This document shows, piece after piece, positions 8,074 through 15,483 of a stretch of DNA of 53,385 nucleotides. Source of the DNA: a virus. The notes beneath the pieces were generated by a model. The model was not told where the DNA came from. It saw only the letters and a list, made by a program, of their open reading frames with translations, and did no database searches. Where the stretch lies: positions 1 to 53,385 of IMG/VR virus record IMGVR_UViG_3300034272_002450; one strand, 5' to 3'. How positions within the stretch are numbered: position 1 is the first letter of the stretch; every line of letters begins with the position of its first letter. The position numbers and the translations under genes are program-made.

Positions 8074-9598
8074 CTCAATATTTTTTCAGTGTAGGGTATT
8101 AAATACAGAAGACCCAATGATGCTTGGTAGAATCAGGGGTGTTCGACTTATTGACAATTACGATGACATTCTTAAAGGTATTAGTGACCCTCCATGGAAT
8201 GAGGAGAAAGACATTTGGACATCTAGAGACCCATTTGTTTTTAACACATTACTCCCATATTTTGTATACTCAGTTCCAAAAGTTGACGAGTTAGTACAGG
8301 TTATTTATGTAAACAAAGATTTTCAATACCAAAATCAGTACTACGTACAAAATACTTTTTCTAGTCCCACCGCAACCTTTAAAGAATTTTATTTCGGAGG
8401 AAATAAATTTACAGGTACGGGTATGCAAATTAAAAACCCAAAACCATTAAAAAATCAAGACGGTACTTTAACAGACCAATCTGTACATAAAGGTGTGTTT
8501 CCTCAACCTGGGGATAACGCTCTTATGGGTAGAGGTAGTGCTGATGTTGTGGTTAAACAAGATGAAATTTTAATTAGAGCTGGAAAATTCAAAGGAGCAC
8601 AACTTCAACCAAACGTAATTCCTGTCGCCAATCAACAAAGAGGATTTCTTCAGTTATCAAAATTTCAAAGTGTATTACAAAATTTAGAACCTAAAGTTTA
8701 CTACGAATTGAGGGATGATGTTTTGATGACAAAATATCTTATCGAATGGGTTATTGTTAATCCTGAAAACGCTCAAGATAAATTTACTGGTTCTGTGTAT
8801 TTGTACCAACTAAAACCTGACGTAACAGTAAACTCAAAAAACATTACAGTTGATAGTGTTGTTGCGGATAATTTAAAAAAATTAGTTGCAACCGAAACAT
8901 TTACGTCACTATCAAAACAAGACGTTATAAGATTTATTAATAATTTTATAAAAACGTGTAACTCTAAAAATGTTACCGAAAGTGGAATTAAATTATTTGA
9001 TGACAATAACGCGTCATCTAAATTTCCAATGTATTACAGACCAAGTACGTTGATGTATTCTAAATTAAGTCCATCAACTAATATGGGTTCTTCCGCAACC
9101 GCAATAGAAGTAAAAAACATTAGTGAAATTTATAAAGGAATTAAATTAAACCCAGCACTTAAAGGAGGGTTTGGATTAATTTATTCCAAAGGTAAAGTTG
9201 GTATTCCAAGGACCCCAATTAAAAAAGTTGCCAAACAACAAAAATATGTAAATCAAGAGTCTTCATATGGTGCATTAGGAAGTGACATATTATTTTTAGT
9301 TTCTCATAATTCACAAATTCCAGGTAAAGGAAAAATTAATTTTGACGATACTTTATATGGAATTTCACCTGAAAAATTTACAAATGAATTTTTACCAAAA
9401 ACATCAAGTATGGTTAGAGGTGAAGAATTAATTGAATTGATTTCACTTATTGTTAGGTTCTTAGTTACACACACTCACGCATATCCTGGATTACCACCAG
9501 TACCTGTTACACAAGATGGGACATCCGCACAAGGCATACTTACAGAACTTCAAAACGCAGCAAATAAGATTCTAAACGGAAATATCCGACTTAATTGA
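8063..9598 (+). CDS. gp5/OB-fold type baseplate hub or spike protein
   Basis: 511 aa. Residues 7-60 (FFQCRVLNTEDPMMLGRIRG ... VDELVQVIYVN) have the pattern of the OB-fold that opens T4 gp5 and VgrG-type hubs: CxVLN..DP..LGRIR and a later V..VDE.V.V. Near the C-terminus, H470-T-H472 within FLVTHTHAYPGLPPVPVT resembles the HxH-containing ends of spike proteins that can hold a metal ion. The middle holds KIDD-type beta repeats with no lysozyme motif seen. Its place in a block of virion genes agrees. Start chosen at 8063, inside the preceding gene, because the OB pattern begins right after it. Confidence 0.65.
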   Translation: MENNSIFFQCRVLNTEDPMMLGRIRGVRLIDNYDDILKGISDPPWNEEKDIWTSRDPFVFNTLLPYFVYSVPKVDELVQVIYVNKDFQYQNQYYVQNTFSSPTATFKEFYFGGNKFTGTGMQIKNPKPLKNQDGTLTDQSVHKGVFPQPGDNALMGRGSADVVVKQDEILIRAGKFKGAQLQPNVIPVANQQRGFLQLSKFQSVLQNLEPKVYYELRDDVLMTKYLIEWVIVNPENAQDKFTGSVYLYQLKPDVTVNSKNITVDSVVADNLKKLVATETFTSLSKQDVIRFINNFIKTCNSKNVTESGIKLFDDNNASSKFPMYYRPSTLMYSKLSPSTNMGSSATAIEVKNISEIYKGIKLNPALKGGFGLIYSKGKVGIPRTPIKKVAKQQKYVNQESSYGALGSDILFLVSHNSQIPGKGKINFDDTLYGISPEKFTNEFLPKTSSMVRGEELIELISLIVRFLVTHTHAYPGLPPVPVTQDGTSAQGILTELQNAANKILNGNIRLN

Positions 9599-9606
9599 TA
9601 TTTATT
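9597..9606 (+). promoter_or_regulatory. Phage-type promoter motif GATATTTATT
   Basis: TATTTATT at 9599-9606 lies 13 nt before the ATG at 9620, in the 21-nt gap after the baseplate hub gene. Confidence 0.55.
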
Positions 9607-9619
9607 GAATAAAAGATAA

Positions 9620-11128
9620 ATGTCGATTTTAAGGTCTTACATAAATAAAAATAACACCATCATTTCTAACTCATATGTTAACACGGGAAGAAACCCTGTT
9701 ATTGAGTTAAATTTTGGTGCTTCGGATTTAATAGTTCCGAATTACGGTTACACAAGATTTATCTTTGATTTGGATTTATCTTTACTGCGCCAGAATATTT
9801 CTTCGGGAGTTATTTCTACAGGTTGCACCTCAGCAATGACTCATACATTAAAAATGACTAACACATCTTCGTTTGACAATGAACTATTAAATTCATTTAT
9901 GTCTAACGAAAGAAGAAGAGCAACATCATTTGATTTAATTCTTTTTAGAATTCCACAAATATCAGGAGACACAGGTGGTCCACAATATTGGGACGAAGGA
10001 GTTGGATACGATTATAATGATTTTAACATTGCACAAAACAGTGCAAATGGTGGGGCGTCTCCCTTAACATATGTTGATAGTAGAGCATATTCTACAAGAC
10101 CTTCAAACTGGTATCAAACAACAACAATATCAGGTTGGTCTCAAAACGGTATCTACAACAATAAGAATGAGGGCACTGTAAACTATTCAGGGTTAACAAT
10201 CGTAGCAAGACAACATTTTGAACTTGGTAACGAAGACCTTAATATGGATATGAGCAGTGAAATTAACGGTGTATTGAATGGTTCTATTACAGGTGTAACA
10301 GGATGGGGATTGGCATATCTTCCTCAGATAGAAAACATTACAGGTCTTACCGACAGTTATAGTGTGGCGTTTTTCTCAAGACAAACTCAAACATTCTATC
10401 AACCTTTTTTACTTACAGATTATAATGATTTAATTCAAGATAATAGAAACCAATTTTTAAAGAACCAAGAAAACAAATTGTTTTTATACGTTTATCAGAA
10501 TGGTGATTTAGTTAATTTAGATTCCGACCCATACGTTAGAATTGAAGATAGAAATGGGGATGCTGTTAGTGGTATGTCTTCTTTGAATACTTGTTTAAGG
10601 ACTAAAGGGGTTTACGAAGTTGTTGTTCCTAACGGATTTTCAAATTATCCAACGCCATGTTTATTTTATGATGTTTGGTCAGGTTTAACAATCAATGGAC
10701 AATCTATTCCTAATGTAACAAATCAATTCACATTACAACCATATAGTGCGGGTATTCAAATTGGTTCAATGTCAAAAGAACCTCAAATTTATGGATTTGA
10801 TTTTTACGGTATTTTACAAAACGAAAAAATATTAAACACAGATATTCGTAAAGTTGGTGTAACAATCAAACAGGCATATACAGGTCAACAACTATTATTA
10901 GATGTTTCTGGATTCTATAGAGTGTATGTTATGGAAGGAACAACAGAGGTTCTTGTTCAAGATTGGACTCCAATTAACAGAACACCAAATGAGTATTATT
11001 TTATATTTGACATGAGAGACAAAATTCCAAATCAATATTATGTCGACATTCAAGTGAATACTTCAGGAGAAAAAGATACTTATAAAAGACAATTAACATT
11101 TTCAATTGTAAATACGAAACAATCATGA
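9620..11128 (+). CDS. Probable virion structural protein, 502 aa
   Basis: Beta-rich protein with abundant Asn, Ser, Thr and aromatic residues. It opens with MSILRSYINKNNTIISNSYV, has a region rich in Tyr/Trp/Gly around residues 115-200 (QYWDEGVGYDYNDF), and closes with repeated beta-sandwich-like stretches such as SGFYRVYVMEG and NQYYVDIQVNTSG. Such sequences are typical of phage baseplate wedge or neck proteins, but no specific T4 homologue is recognised. It has its own promoter motif and overlaps the next gene by 4 nt (ATGA). Confidence 0.75.
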   Translation: MSILRSYINKNNTIISNSYVNTGRNPVIELNFGASDLIVPNYGYTRFIFDLDLSLLRQNISSGVISTGCTSAMTHTLKMTNTSSFDNELLNSFMSNERRRATSFDLILFRIPQISGDTGGPQYWDEGVGYDYNDFNIAQNSANGGASPLTYVDSRAYSTRPSNWYQTTTISGWSQNGIYNNKNEGTVNYSGLTIVARQHFELGNEDLNMDMSSEINGVLNGSITGVTGWGLAYLPQIENITGLTDSYSVAFFSRQTQTFYQPFLLTDYNDLIQDNRNQFLKNQENKLFLYVYQNGDLVNLDSDPYVRIEDRNGDAVSGMSSLNTCLRTKGVYEVVVPNGFSNYPTPCLFYDVWSGLTINGQSIPNVTNQFTLQPYSAGIQIGSMSKEPQIYGFDFYGILQNEKILNTDIRKVGVTIKQAYTGQQLLLDVSGFYRVYVMEGTTEVLVQDWTPINRTPNEYYFIFDMRDKIPNQYYVDIQVNTSGEKDTYKRQLTFSIVNTKQS

Positions 11129-11595
11129 GCAGAATAGTAAAGTTAACAGAAAAAGATATAACTAAGTTAGTTAATAAAGTTTTGAAGGAACAAGAACAAG
11201 AAACTGAAAACTATATGTTTTTTAGTAATCTAAAACAAATGGCAAGACAATGTCAAATGTTATTAGATATGGACCCACAAATGCTTGATGAAATCATTAA
11301 GAATGGTCACGATTGGGCGGATGACCACGTAACAGAAGCCAAAACAAATATGGACCAAGTTTTTGACTTTTTTATGAATGAAAAAAATAAAAGAGAACAA
11401 TATGTTGATTACGAAGACATTAGTGAAGGAAGAAAAAAAACTGGTACCAAACTTTGTTCAAGAGGAAAAGCAGCCGCGAAATCAAAATTCAAGGTTTATC
11501 CATCCGCTTATGCTAATGGATACGCAGTCCAAGTTTGTAAAGGTAAAATGCCAGGTTTAGACGGTAAGAAACATTGTTCAGGCACCTATTGTTAA
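11125..11595 (+). CDS. Phage protein with Cys/Lys C-terminal module, 156 aa
   Basis: The N-terminus KLTEKDITKLVNKVLKEQEQ is an amphipathic helix of the kind seen at the start of several proteins here and may be a capsid-targeting propeptide. The middle is acidic (MLLDMDPQMLDEIIK). The last 45 residues (KLCSRGKAAAKSKFKVYPSA, then VCKGKMPGLDG and CSGTYC) form a Lys-rich module that I recall from many uncharacterised phage proteins; it has four cysteines and could bind metal or nucleic acid. Overlaps the preceding stop by 4 nt. Confidence 0.75.
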   Translation: MSRIVKLTEKDITKLVNKVLKEQEQETENYMFFSNLKQMARQCQMLLDMDPQMLDEIIKNGHDWADDHVTEAKTNMDQVFDFFMNEKNKREQYVDYEDISEGRKKTGTKLCSRGKAAAKSKFKVYPSAYANGYAVQVCKGKMPGLDGKKHCSGTYC

Positions 11596-11619
11596 TCCAA
11601 AATTTTTGCCTTAAATTTG
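11589..11619 (+). promoter_or_regulatory. Host-type promoter (TTG-N20-TAAATTTG) before the 139-aa gene
   Basis: TTG at 11589-11591 and TAAATTTG at 11612-11619 are 20 nt apart. The -7 box ends 4 nt before the ATG at 11624, so the transcript may start at the ATG. Confidence 0.5.
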
Positions 11620-11623
11620 CCAT

Positions 11624-12043
11624 ATGGAAAAGAAAGACAAGAGGACATTGGGGTATTTTACAAAAATACTATATAAATTCTATTTAAAACTTAAAGATAA
11701 ATTTGACCCTTCACCAAAAATTACGGACGAAGAAAGATATTGTGTTCAAATTTGTATGAAGTTGTTGGATAATTATCTATCCAAATTGACATTTGCTCCT
11801 GTGTCCGAAAGTAGATATATTGTTAATGAAGACAAACAAATGTTTGTTGTAATTAACAACCACACAATCAACATTACAAATCATGTATATTCATACACCA
11901 TTTATATTCAAGACCATTCATCGTATTCAAGACTAACTAAAAAATTTGATTCAATTCTTGAAGAGGAAAGACAAAATATTCAAGATGAAATAAGACGTAA
12001 CATTAAACATTCGTTACAAACTATTTTGGACGGACTTGATTAA
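11624..12043 (+). CDS. Hypothetical protein, 139 aa
   Basis: Basic at the start (MEKKDKRTLGYFTKILYKFY), then YCVQICMKLLDNYLSKLTF and a beta-hairpin-like block with NEDKQMFVVINNHTINITNH, ending in a helix LQTILDGLD. No known domain. It has its own host-type promoter rather than the late motif, which suggests early or middle expression. Its 3' end overlaps the convergent gene on the minus strand by 23 nt. Confidence 0.7.
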   Translation: MEKKDKRTLGYFTKILYKFYLKLKDKFDPSPKITDEERYCVQICMKLLDNYLSKLTFAPVSESRYIVNEDKQMFVVINNHTINITNHVYSYTIYIQDHSSYSRLTKKFDSILEEERQNIQDEIRRNIKHSLQTILDGLD

Positions 12044-12713
12044 TATGTTCTCTTAATACCTTACGTATCGTATTTGTTATTGATTCATTTTTAGGTTTGT
12101 ACGATACCATTTTTGGTTTGTTGCCAGTACCCACTTTTGAGTGGGTTTTTTCTGCCTTTCTTTTTTGAGCACAAGCCGCTCTTTTCTGACTATCAGACAT
12201 TTTTGATGCAACTCCCGCGGCTCTACATTTAGGATATCCTTTATCTGTTGCATTTGGTCTACCACACGGAGGATGACCACCACCTTCTTTTTTTCTACAA
12301 ATATTTACCCACGGACCTTTTGGTTGTTTTGAACCTTTAGGTTTTTTCTTAGTGCCAAACCAAACCGCCAAGTCTTCTTTTAAAAGAGATTCTTTTAAGG
12401 GCTCCCCACTTATTGTTGGGTTAATCGCAGAACCTTCTTCATCGTTCTGCCCTGTATAGAATTGTTTTAAATAATCGTCAACTTTACTAATCTTTTTGGT
12501 TCTTTTTTCAATTCTTTCTCTTTCTTCAGGAGATTCAAGATAATCTCCGTCGGCTTCTTGATATGCTAACTGAGCGTTTGTGTATTTGTAAACAGGGTTT
12601 ATAAAAGGACCCAATTCTTCCTCAGTCCAATCTTGTGGAGCTAAAATGATTGGAACTTTAAATTTTCCAGAACTACCTGAACTAGTTGCCTCTTTTAGTG
12701 TATTTTTTTTCAT
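12021..12713 (-). CDS. Phage protein with Cys/Lys-rich module, 230 aa
   Basis: The N-terminal half is unremarkable and acidic; the second half contains PKGPWVNICRKKEGG, HPPCGRPNATDKGYPKCRAAG and KMSDSQKRAACAQKRKAEK, a Cys- and Lys-rich module of a type I have seen in uncharacterised phage proteins. Four to five regularly spaced cysteines suggest metal binding; the high positive charge suggests nucleic-acid or capsid-interior association. It ends with a second basic helix NTIRKVLREHINQ. An ATATTTATTATA motif precedes the start by 12 nt. Confidence 0.75.
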   Translation of the reverse strand: MKKNTLKEATSSGSSGKFKVPIILAPQDWTEEELGPFINPVYKYTNAQLAYQEADGDYLESPEERERIEKRTKKISKVDDYLKQFYTGQNDEEGSAINPTISGEPLKESLLKEDLAVWFGTKKKPKGSKQPKGPWVNICRKKEGGGHPPCGRPNATDKGYPKCRAAGVASKMSDSQKRAACAQKRKAEKTHSKVGTGNKPKMVSYKPKNESITNTIRKVLREHINQVRPK

Positions 12714-12725
12714 ATTATTTACTAT

Positions 12726-12733
12726 AATAAATA
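12726..12733 (-). promoter_or_regulatory. Phage-type promoter motif TATTTATT
   Basis: Read on the minus strand, TATTTATT ends 12 nt before the ATG at 12713, in the divergent gap between 12713 and 12752. Confidence 0.5.
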
Positions 12734-12751
12734 TACAAACAGATTAGAATT

Positions 12752-12985
12752 ATGACAGAGAAACAACCAATAGGATTACTTTTTGATAGTGTTGCTTATT
12801 ACACGCCAAATGATGTGAATAGATTATGTGATGATATGAACTTAGAACAGGCTTATTACATGATGATTAAAGCGTTAGAATTTGCACACAACGCAAGAAT
12901 TTTTACACTACAAGAATCAGAATTAGTTTCTAAATCTTTGAGAGTAATGAACACCCATTTTACAGAACAACCAAATGAAGAATAA
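12752..12985 (+). CDS. Hypothetical protein, 77 aa
   Basis: Small helical protein: MTEKQPIGLLFDSVAYYTPN, then MNLEQAYYMMIKALEFAHN and LQESELVSKSLRVMNTHF. The stop is followed directly by a strong terminator, so it is a single-gene unit. No known family recognised. Confidence 0.7.
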   Translation: MTEKQPIGLLFDSVAYYTPNDVNRLCDDMNLEQAYYMMIKALEFAHNARIFTLQESELVSKSLRVMNTHFTEQPNEE

Positions 12986-13013
12986 AAAAGAGGTCTCACG
13001 GGACCTCTTTTAT
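12986..13013. terminator. Bidirectional Rho-independent terminator
   Basis: A-rich flank, stem GAGGTC (12990-12995) / GACCTC (13002-13007) with 6-nt loop, then TTTTATTTT. It lies between two convergent genes ending at 12985 and 13015 and has a T run on both strands. Confidence 0.85.
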
Positions 13014-13014
13014 T

Positions 13015-13785
13015 TTATAATTTGTTTCCACAAGAAGGACAAAACTTAAAATTTCTTTTAATTTTTGTACCACACTCGGTACAATACTGTCTTATTTCTT
13101 CAACATTAATATTCTTAGTACCCAACGGAAGTATTTTAAATTTAACCGTATGAGAGGTGTGGTAGTTAAACTGCTCATAAGAATTAGTAAAGTTTTGGTT
13201 TGACTTTTCTCCCTTTTCAATTCTTCCAGTCTCAATTGATTTTTTTGATTTTAAAGACCTTATGTTTGGTCCTGTAGGTGTTGATGTTGAAGAATAAAAT
13301 GAGGTTGATGTGGAGCCAACAATATTACTATTACTTGTGGTAAATGTCATGTTACCGTAATAAGGTGACCCTGTATTAATAGTTGTCCAACCAGTACCCC
13401 AATTTCCACCTGAAAGGTGAGGGTAAACCCTAACTTCTTGTTCATCATAGAACTCAACCAATACATCCCCATTTAAGTCAATTGCAGACCTATTCTCGGA
13501 CGTATCTTTTACTTTGTAGGTAGAGAACTCAAACTTGTTATTTGTGTCAAGGAAACGTTCTAAAAACACTCTCTGACCAGGTCTTAATACAACACCTGAG
13601 GTTGAGATGTAATTTCCGTTTAACTTAATCTTACAGAGAACAGATTTGTGAGTTGGGTTATGAAGTTCAAATTCAAAATTGTCTTTATCAGTTAGAAAGA
13701 CATTGTGGCCGTTGTAGACCTTAAGACGTGACTTTTTCTTTGTGATGTGCGCAGTCGGTTTGCCCACTTGTGTTGTGTAATACAT
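13015..13785 (-). CDS. Beta-domain protein with C-terminal zinc ribbon, 256 aa
   Basis: Start set at the ATG at 13785 (MYYTTQVGKPTAHI); a TTG six codons upstream also reads through. The N-terminal domain contains LKVYNGHNVFLTDKDNFEFE, CKIKLNGNYI and VVLRPGQRVFLERFLD, a beta-sandwich type I recall from phage and giant-virus proteins. A flexible Ser/Thr/Gly-rich middle follows, and the last 23 residues hold CTECG and CPSCG, a classic four-Cys zinc ribbon. It is flanked by terminators and small single genes. Function unknown; a virion decoration protein or regulator are options. Confidence 0.75.
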   Translation of the reverse strand: MYYTTQVGKPTAHITKKKSRLKVYNGHNVFLTDKDNFEFELHNPTHKSVLCKIKLNGNYISTSGVVLRPGQRVFLERFLDTNNKFEFSTYKVKDTSENRSAIDLNGDVLVEFYDEQEVRVYPHLSGGNWGTGWTTINTGSPYYGNMTFTTSNSNIVGSTSTSFYSSTSTPTGPNIRSLKSKKSIETGRIEKGEKSNQNFTNSYEQFNYHTSHTVKFKILPLGTKNINVEEIRQYCTECGTKIKRNFKFCPSCGNKL

Positions 13786-13826
13786 TTGTTTTAGTTTTAA
13801 CAATAGTTTTATGACTATGTTACCAA

Positions 13827-13834
13827 TACCTTTG
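13827..13834 (+). promoter_or_regulatory. Possible host-type -7 box TACCTTTG in a 158-nt gap
   Basis: TACCTTTG stands alone without a clear TTTG 18-21 nt upstream. A small inverted repeat CAGTC (13852-13856) / GACTG (13869-13873) follows. Apart from the promoter at 13907, nothing else is seen in the stretch 13786-13943. Confidence 0.25.
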
Positions 13835-13906
13835 TATCCGTGAATACTCTACAGTCGTTAAAACTGGGGACTGATAAACTTAAATCTATTTATAATTATA
13901 ATTTAA

Positions 13907-13939
13907 TTTGGAAAATTGAAAATAATTTCCTTATCTTTG
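13907..13939 (+). promoter_or_regulatory. Host-type promoter TTTG-N21-TATCTTTG
   Basis: TTTG at 13907-13910 and TATCTTTG at 13932-13939. The box ends 4 nt before the ATG at 13944, predicting a leaderless mRNA. Confidence 0.7.
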
Positions 13940-13943
13940 TTCT

Positions 13944-14294
13944 ATGAAAAAAATATTATTTGTTTTTTTGTTATTAATTTCATCAGTTTCTTTTGGACAA
14001 AAGAAAACTGAGGGTAGTCCTTTGGTTAAATACCTTTCAGAAAAAATTAATCAAGACATAACTTTTGTTGTGTGGGAAGAAAAAATGGACTCATTTAGAG
14101 TCCATGAAATAACTTATTATGACTTTAAAAAAGAAAATTACATTACTTTAGGCGAATCAGAAATAAAATTAATGTATCCTGAATTATTAAATTGGTTTAC
14201 AATTAAAAAAAATCTTCCACGACGTAGAACCAACAGGGCAAACATTAATAACCTTAATACTATCAAGACCGTCGACTTTGGGAATCGGCCCTAA
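13944..14294 (+). CDS. Small secreted protein with signal peptide, 116 aa
   Basis: MKKILFVFLLLISSVSFGQ is a clear Sec signal peptide of Bacteroidetes style, with cleavage expected near residue 18. The mature part is short and polar (TFVVWEEKMDSFRVHEITYY). A strong host-type promoter lies 4 nt upstream. The last 36 codons overlap the end of the convergent minus-strand gene by 108 nt, and the C-terminus (PRRRTNRANINNLN) looks like read-through, so the gene may have lost its original 3' end when the two were joined. Probably acts in the host periplasm. Confidence 0.6.
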   Translation: MKKILFVFLLLISSVSFGQKKTEGSPLVKYLSEKINQDITFVVWEEKMDSFRVHEITYYDFKKENYITLGESEIKLMYPELLNWFTIKKNLPRRRTNRANINNLNTIKTVDFGNRP

Positions 14295-15413
14295 GTTTTT
14301 AACAATATTACCGCCAATTTCGGATGTCACAATTCCCCAAGGAAAATCTGGTCCCAATTTTTTAAAAAGTTTACCTTTTCGACCGTCATCATCAAACTCA
14401 CTAAACGCTTTCATATAATTTTCATTACCTAAAGGTGGAAATCTAAAAGTATTTTTGAAACTATCCTCTAGTTTCCAATCTTTCATTGCTGGTAATGCTG
14501 CGGACAATCTTGGGTCATCCATACTTATTCTTTCATAAGTTGTGTCCCCGTATTGAGATGGTAATGGTCCTCCTCCATATTTTGCCATTAATGCGGTTCC
14601 TAAAAATATTCTATACTCATCTGAAGAATCTCCTCTAAACATGGCGTCTCCATATGTTTTTCCATTATACTCAAAGTATATTATGTCAGGTTGATAATAA
14701 GTTTCATATGAAATGAAAACATTACCCTCACCAGCACCTAATGTCTTATCATAAATTTTCGTATAATCATTTTTAGGTAGTAGGTATCCCCCTCCAGCAT
14801 TTAACGGAGTCGTATTACAGAGTAATTTTGTTTTTGTACTTGTTGTAGTTTTAGTACCCTGTCCAACTATATCAAAATCTACAAATTGTTCTTTAGAATA
14901 CGCTTCAGCATATTTTTGTTTAAATTCTTCTGATTTGGCTCTATTATATGGCGTTTGACCAATCTTAACTTCTTTTACGTCCTTAGGGGCATTAATAACT
15001 AATGTCCCACTTTTAATCAAATCAGGGAATAACTCCTCAAAATAATTTTTTATACTGTTAGCTCTAGCTAAAGCTAAACTACCTTTTTCTTCAAAACCTT
15101 TTGGGTTTGTTACTAGTGATTCTCCCGCACTAATATTAACTGTAAATTTTGAAGAATCTGAATCTTTAATAAAATTTTCAATTTGAGGCTTTAAGTCGGA
15201 TAATGATTTTTTTACAGCGTCTGATTCATATTTACCAAACCCAAACTTATCACCTAATTTTGTTGTTGGGAAATTTTTATTTTCAGTTTTAGTTTCGGTA
15301 CCAACAACAACAGATGTTTGTTCTGACAAATATAAATTTTTTGTTGCAGACTCGTGTAAATTAAGAATTCTTAATCTTTCACTTTCAACTATATTCCAAT
15401 TTTGTTTAATCAT
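14187..15413 (-). CDS. Probable capsid-packaged protein with OmpA-like domain, 408 aa
   Basis: Start set at ATG 15413 (MIKQNWNIVESERLRILNLH), 3 nt after a TATTTATT motif. Residues 1-30 form an amphipathic helix ending LHE-S, which fits a T4-type prohead protease site (hydrophobic-x-E before Ala/Ser/Gly). Residues about 85-160 (FTVNISAGESLVTNPKGFEE, then LALARANSIKNYFEEL and YNRAKSEEF) resemble the peptidoglycan-binding OmpA C-terminal fold (LARARA..VK.YL). The C-terminal half is beta-rich with many Gly/Tyr. It lies just downstream of the capsid gene beyond a terminator. Confidence 0.65.
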   Translation of the reverse strand: MIKQNWNIVESERLRILNLHESATKNLYLSEQTSVVVGTETKTENKNFPTTKLGDKFGFGKYESDAVKKSLSDLKPQIENFIKDSDSSKFTVNISAGESLVTNPKGFEEKGSLALARANSIKNYFEELFPDLIKSGTLVINAPKDVKEVKIGQTPYNRAKSEEFKQKYAEAYSKEQFVDFDIVGQGTKTTTSTKTKLLCNTTPLNAGGGYLLPKNDYTKIYDKTLGAGEGNVFISYETYYQPDIIYFEYNGKTYGDAMFRGDSSDEYRIFLGTALMAKYGGGPLPSQYGDTTYERISMDDPRLSAALPAMKDWKLEDSFKNTFRFPPLGNENYMKAFSEFDDDGRKGKLFKKLGPDFPWGIVTSEIGGNIVKNLGPIPKVDGLDSIKVINVCPVGSTSWKIFFNCKPI

Positions 15414-15416
15414 ATT

Positions 15417-15424
15417 AATAAATA
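15417..15424 (-). promoter_or_regulatory. Phage-type promoter motif TATTTATT
   Basis: On the minus strand, TATTTATT ends 3 nt before the ATG at 15413, directly downstream of the capsid-gene terminator. Confidence 0.6.
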
Positions 15425-15435
15425 TCATATAATAA

Positions 15436-15464
15436 AAAAAAGGGTCCCATTGGGACCCTTTTTA
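15436..15464 (-). terminator. Terminator of the major capsid gene
   Basis: Stem AAAGGGTCCC / GGGACCCTTT with a very short loop, followed on the minus strand by eight T residues. It lies 20 nt after the capsid stop. Confidence 0.88.
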
Positions 15465-15483
15465 ATATTGGTTAGACCATAGA

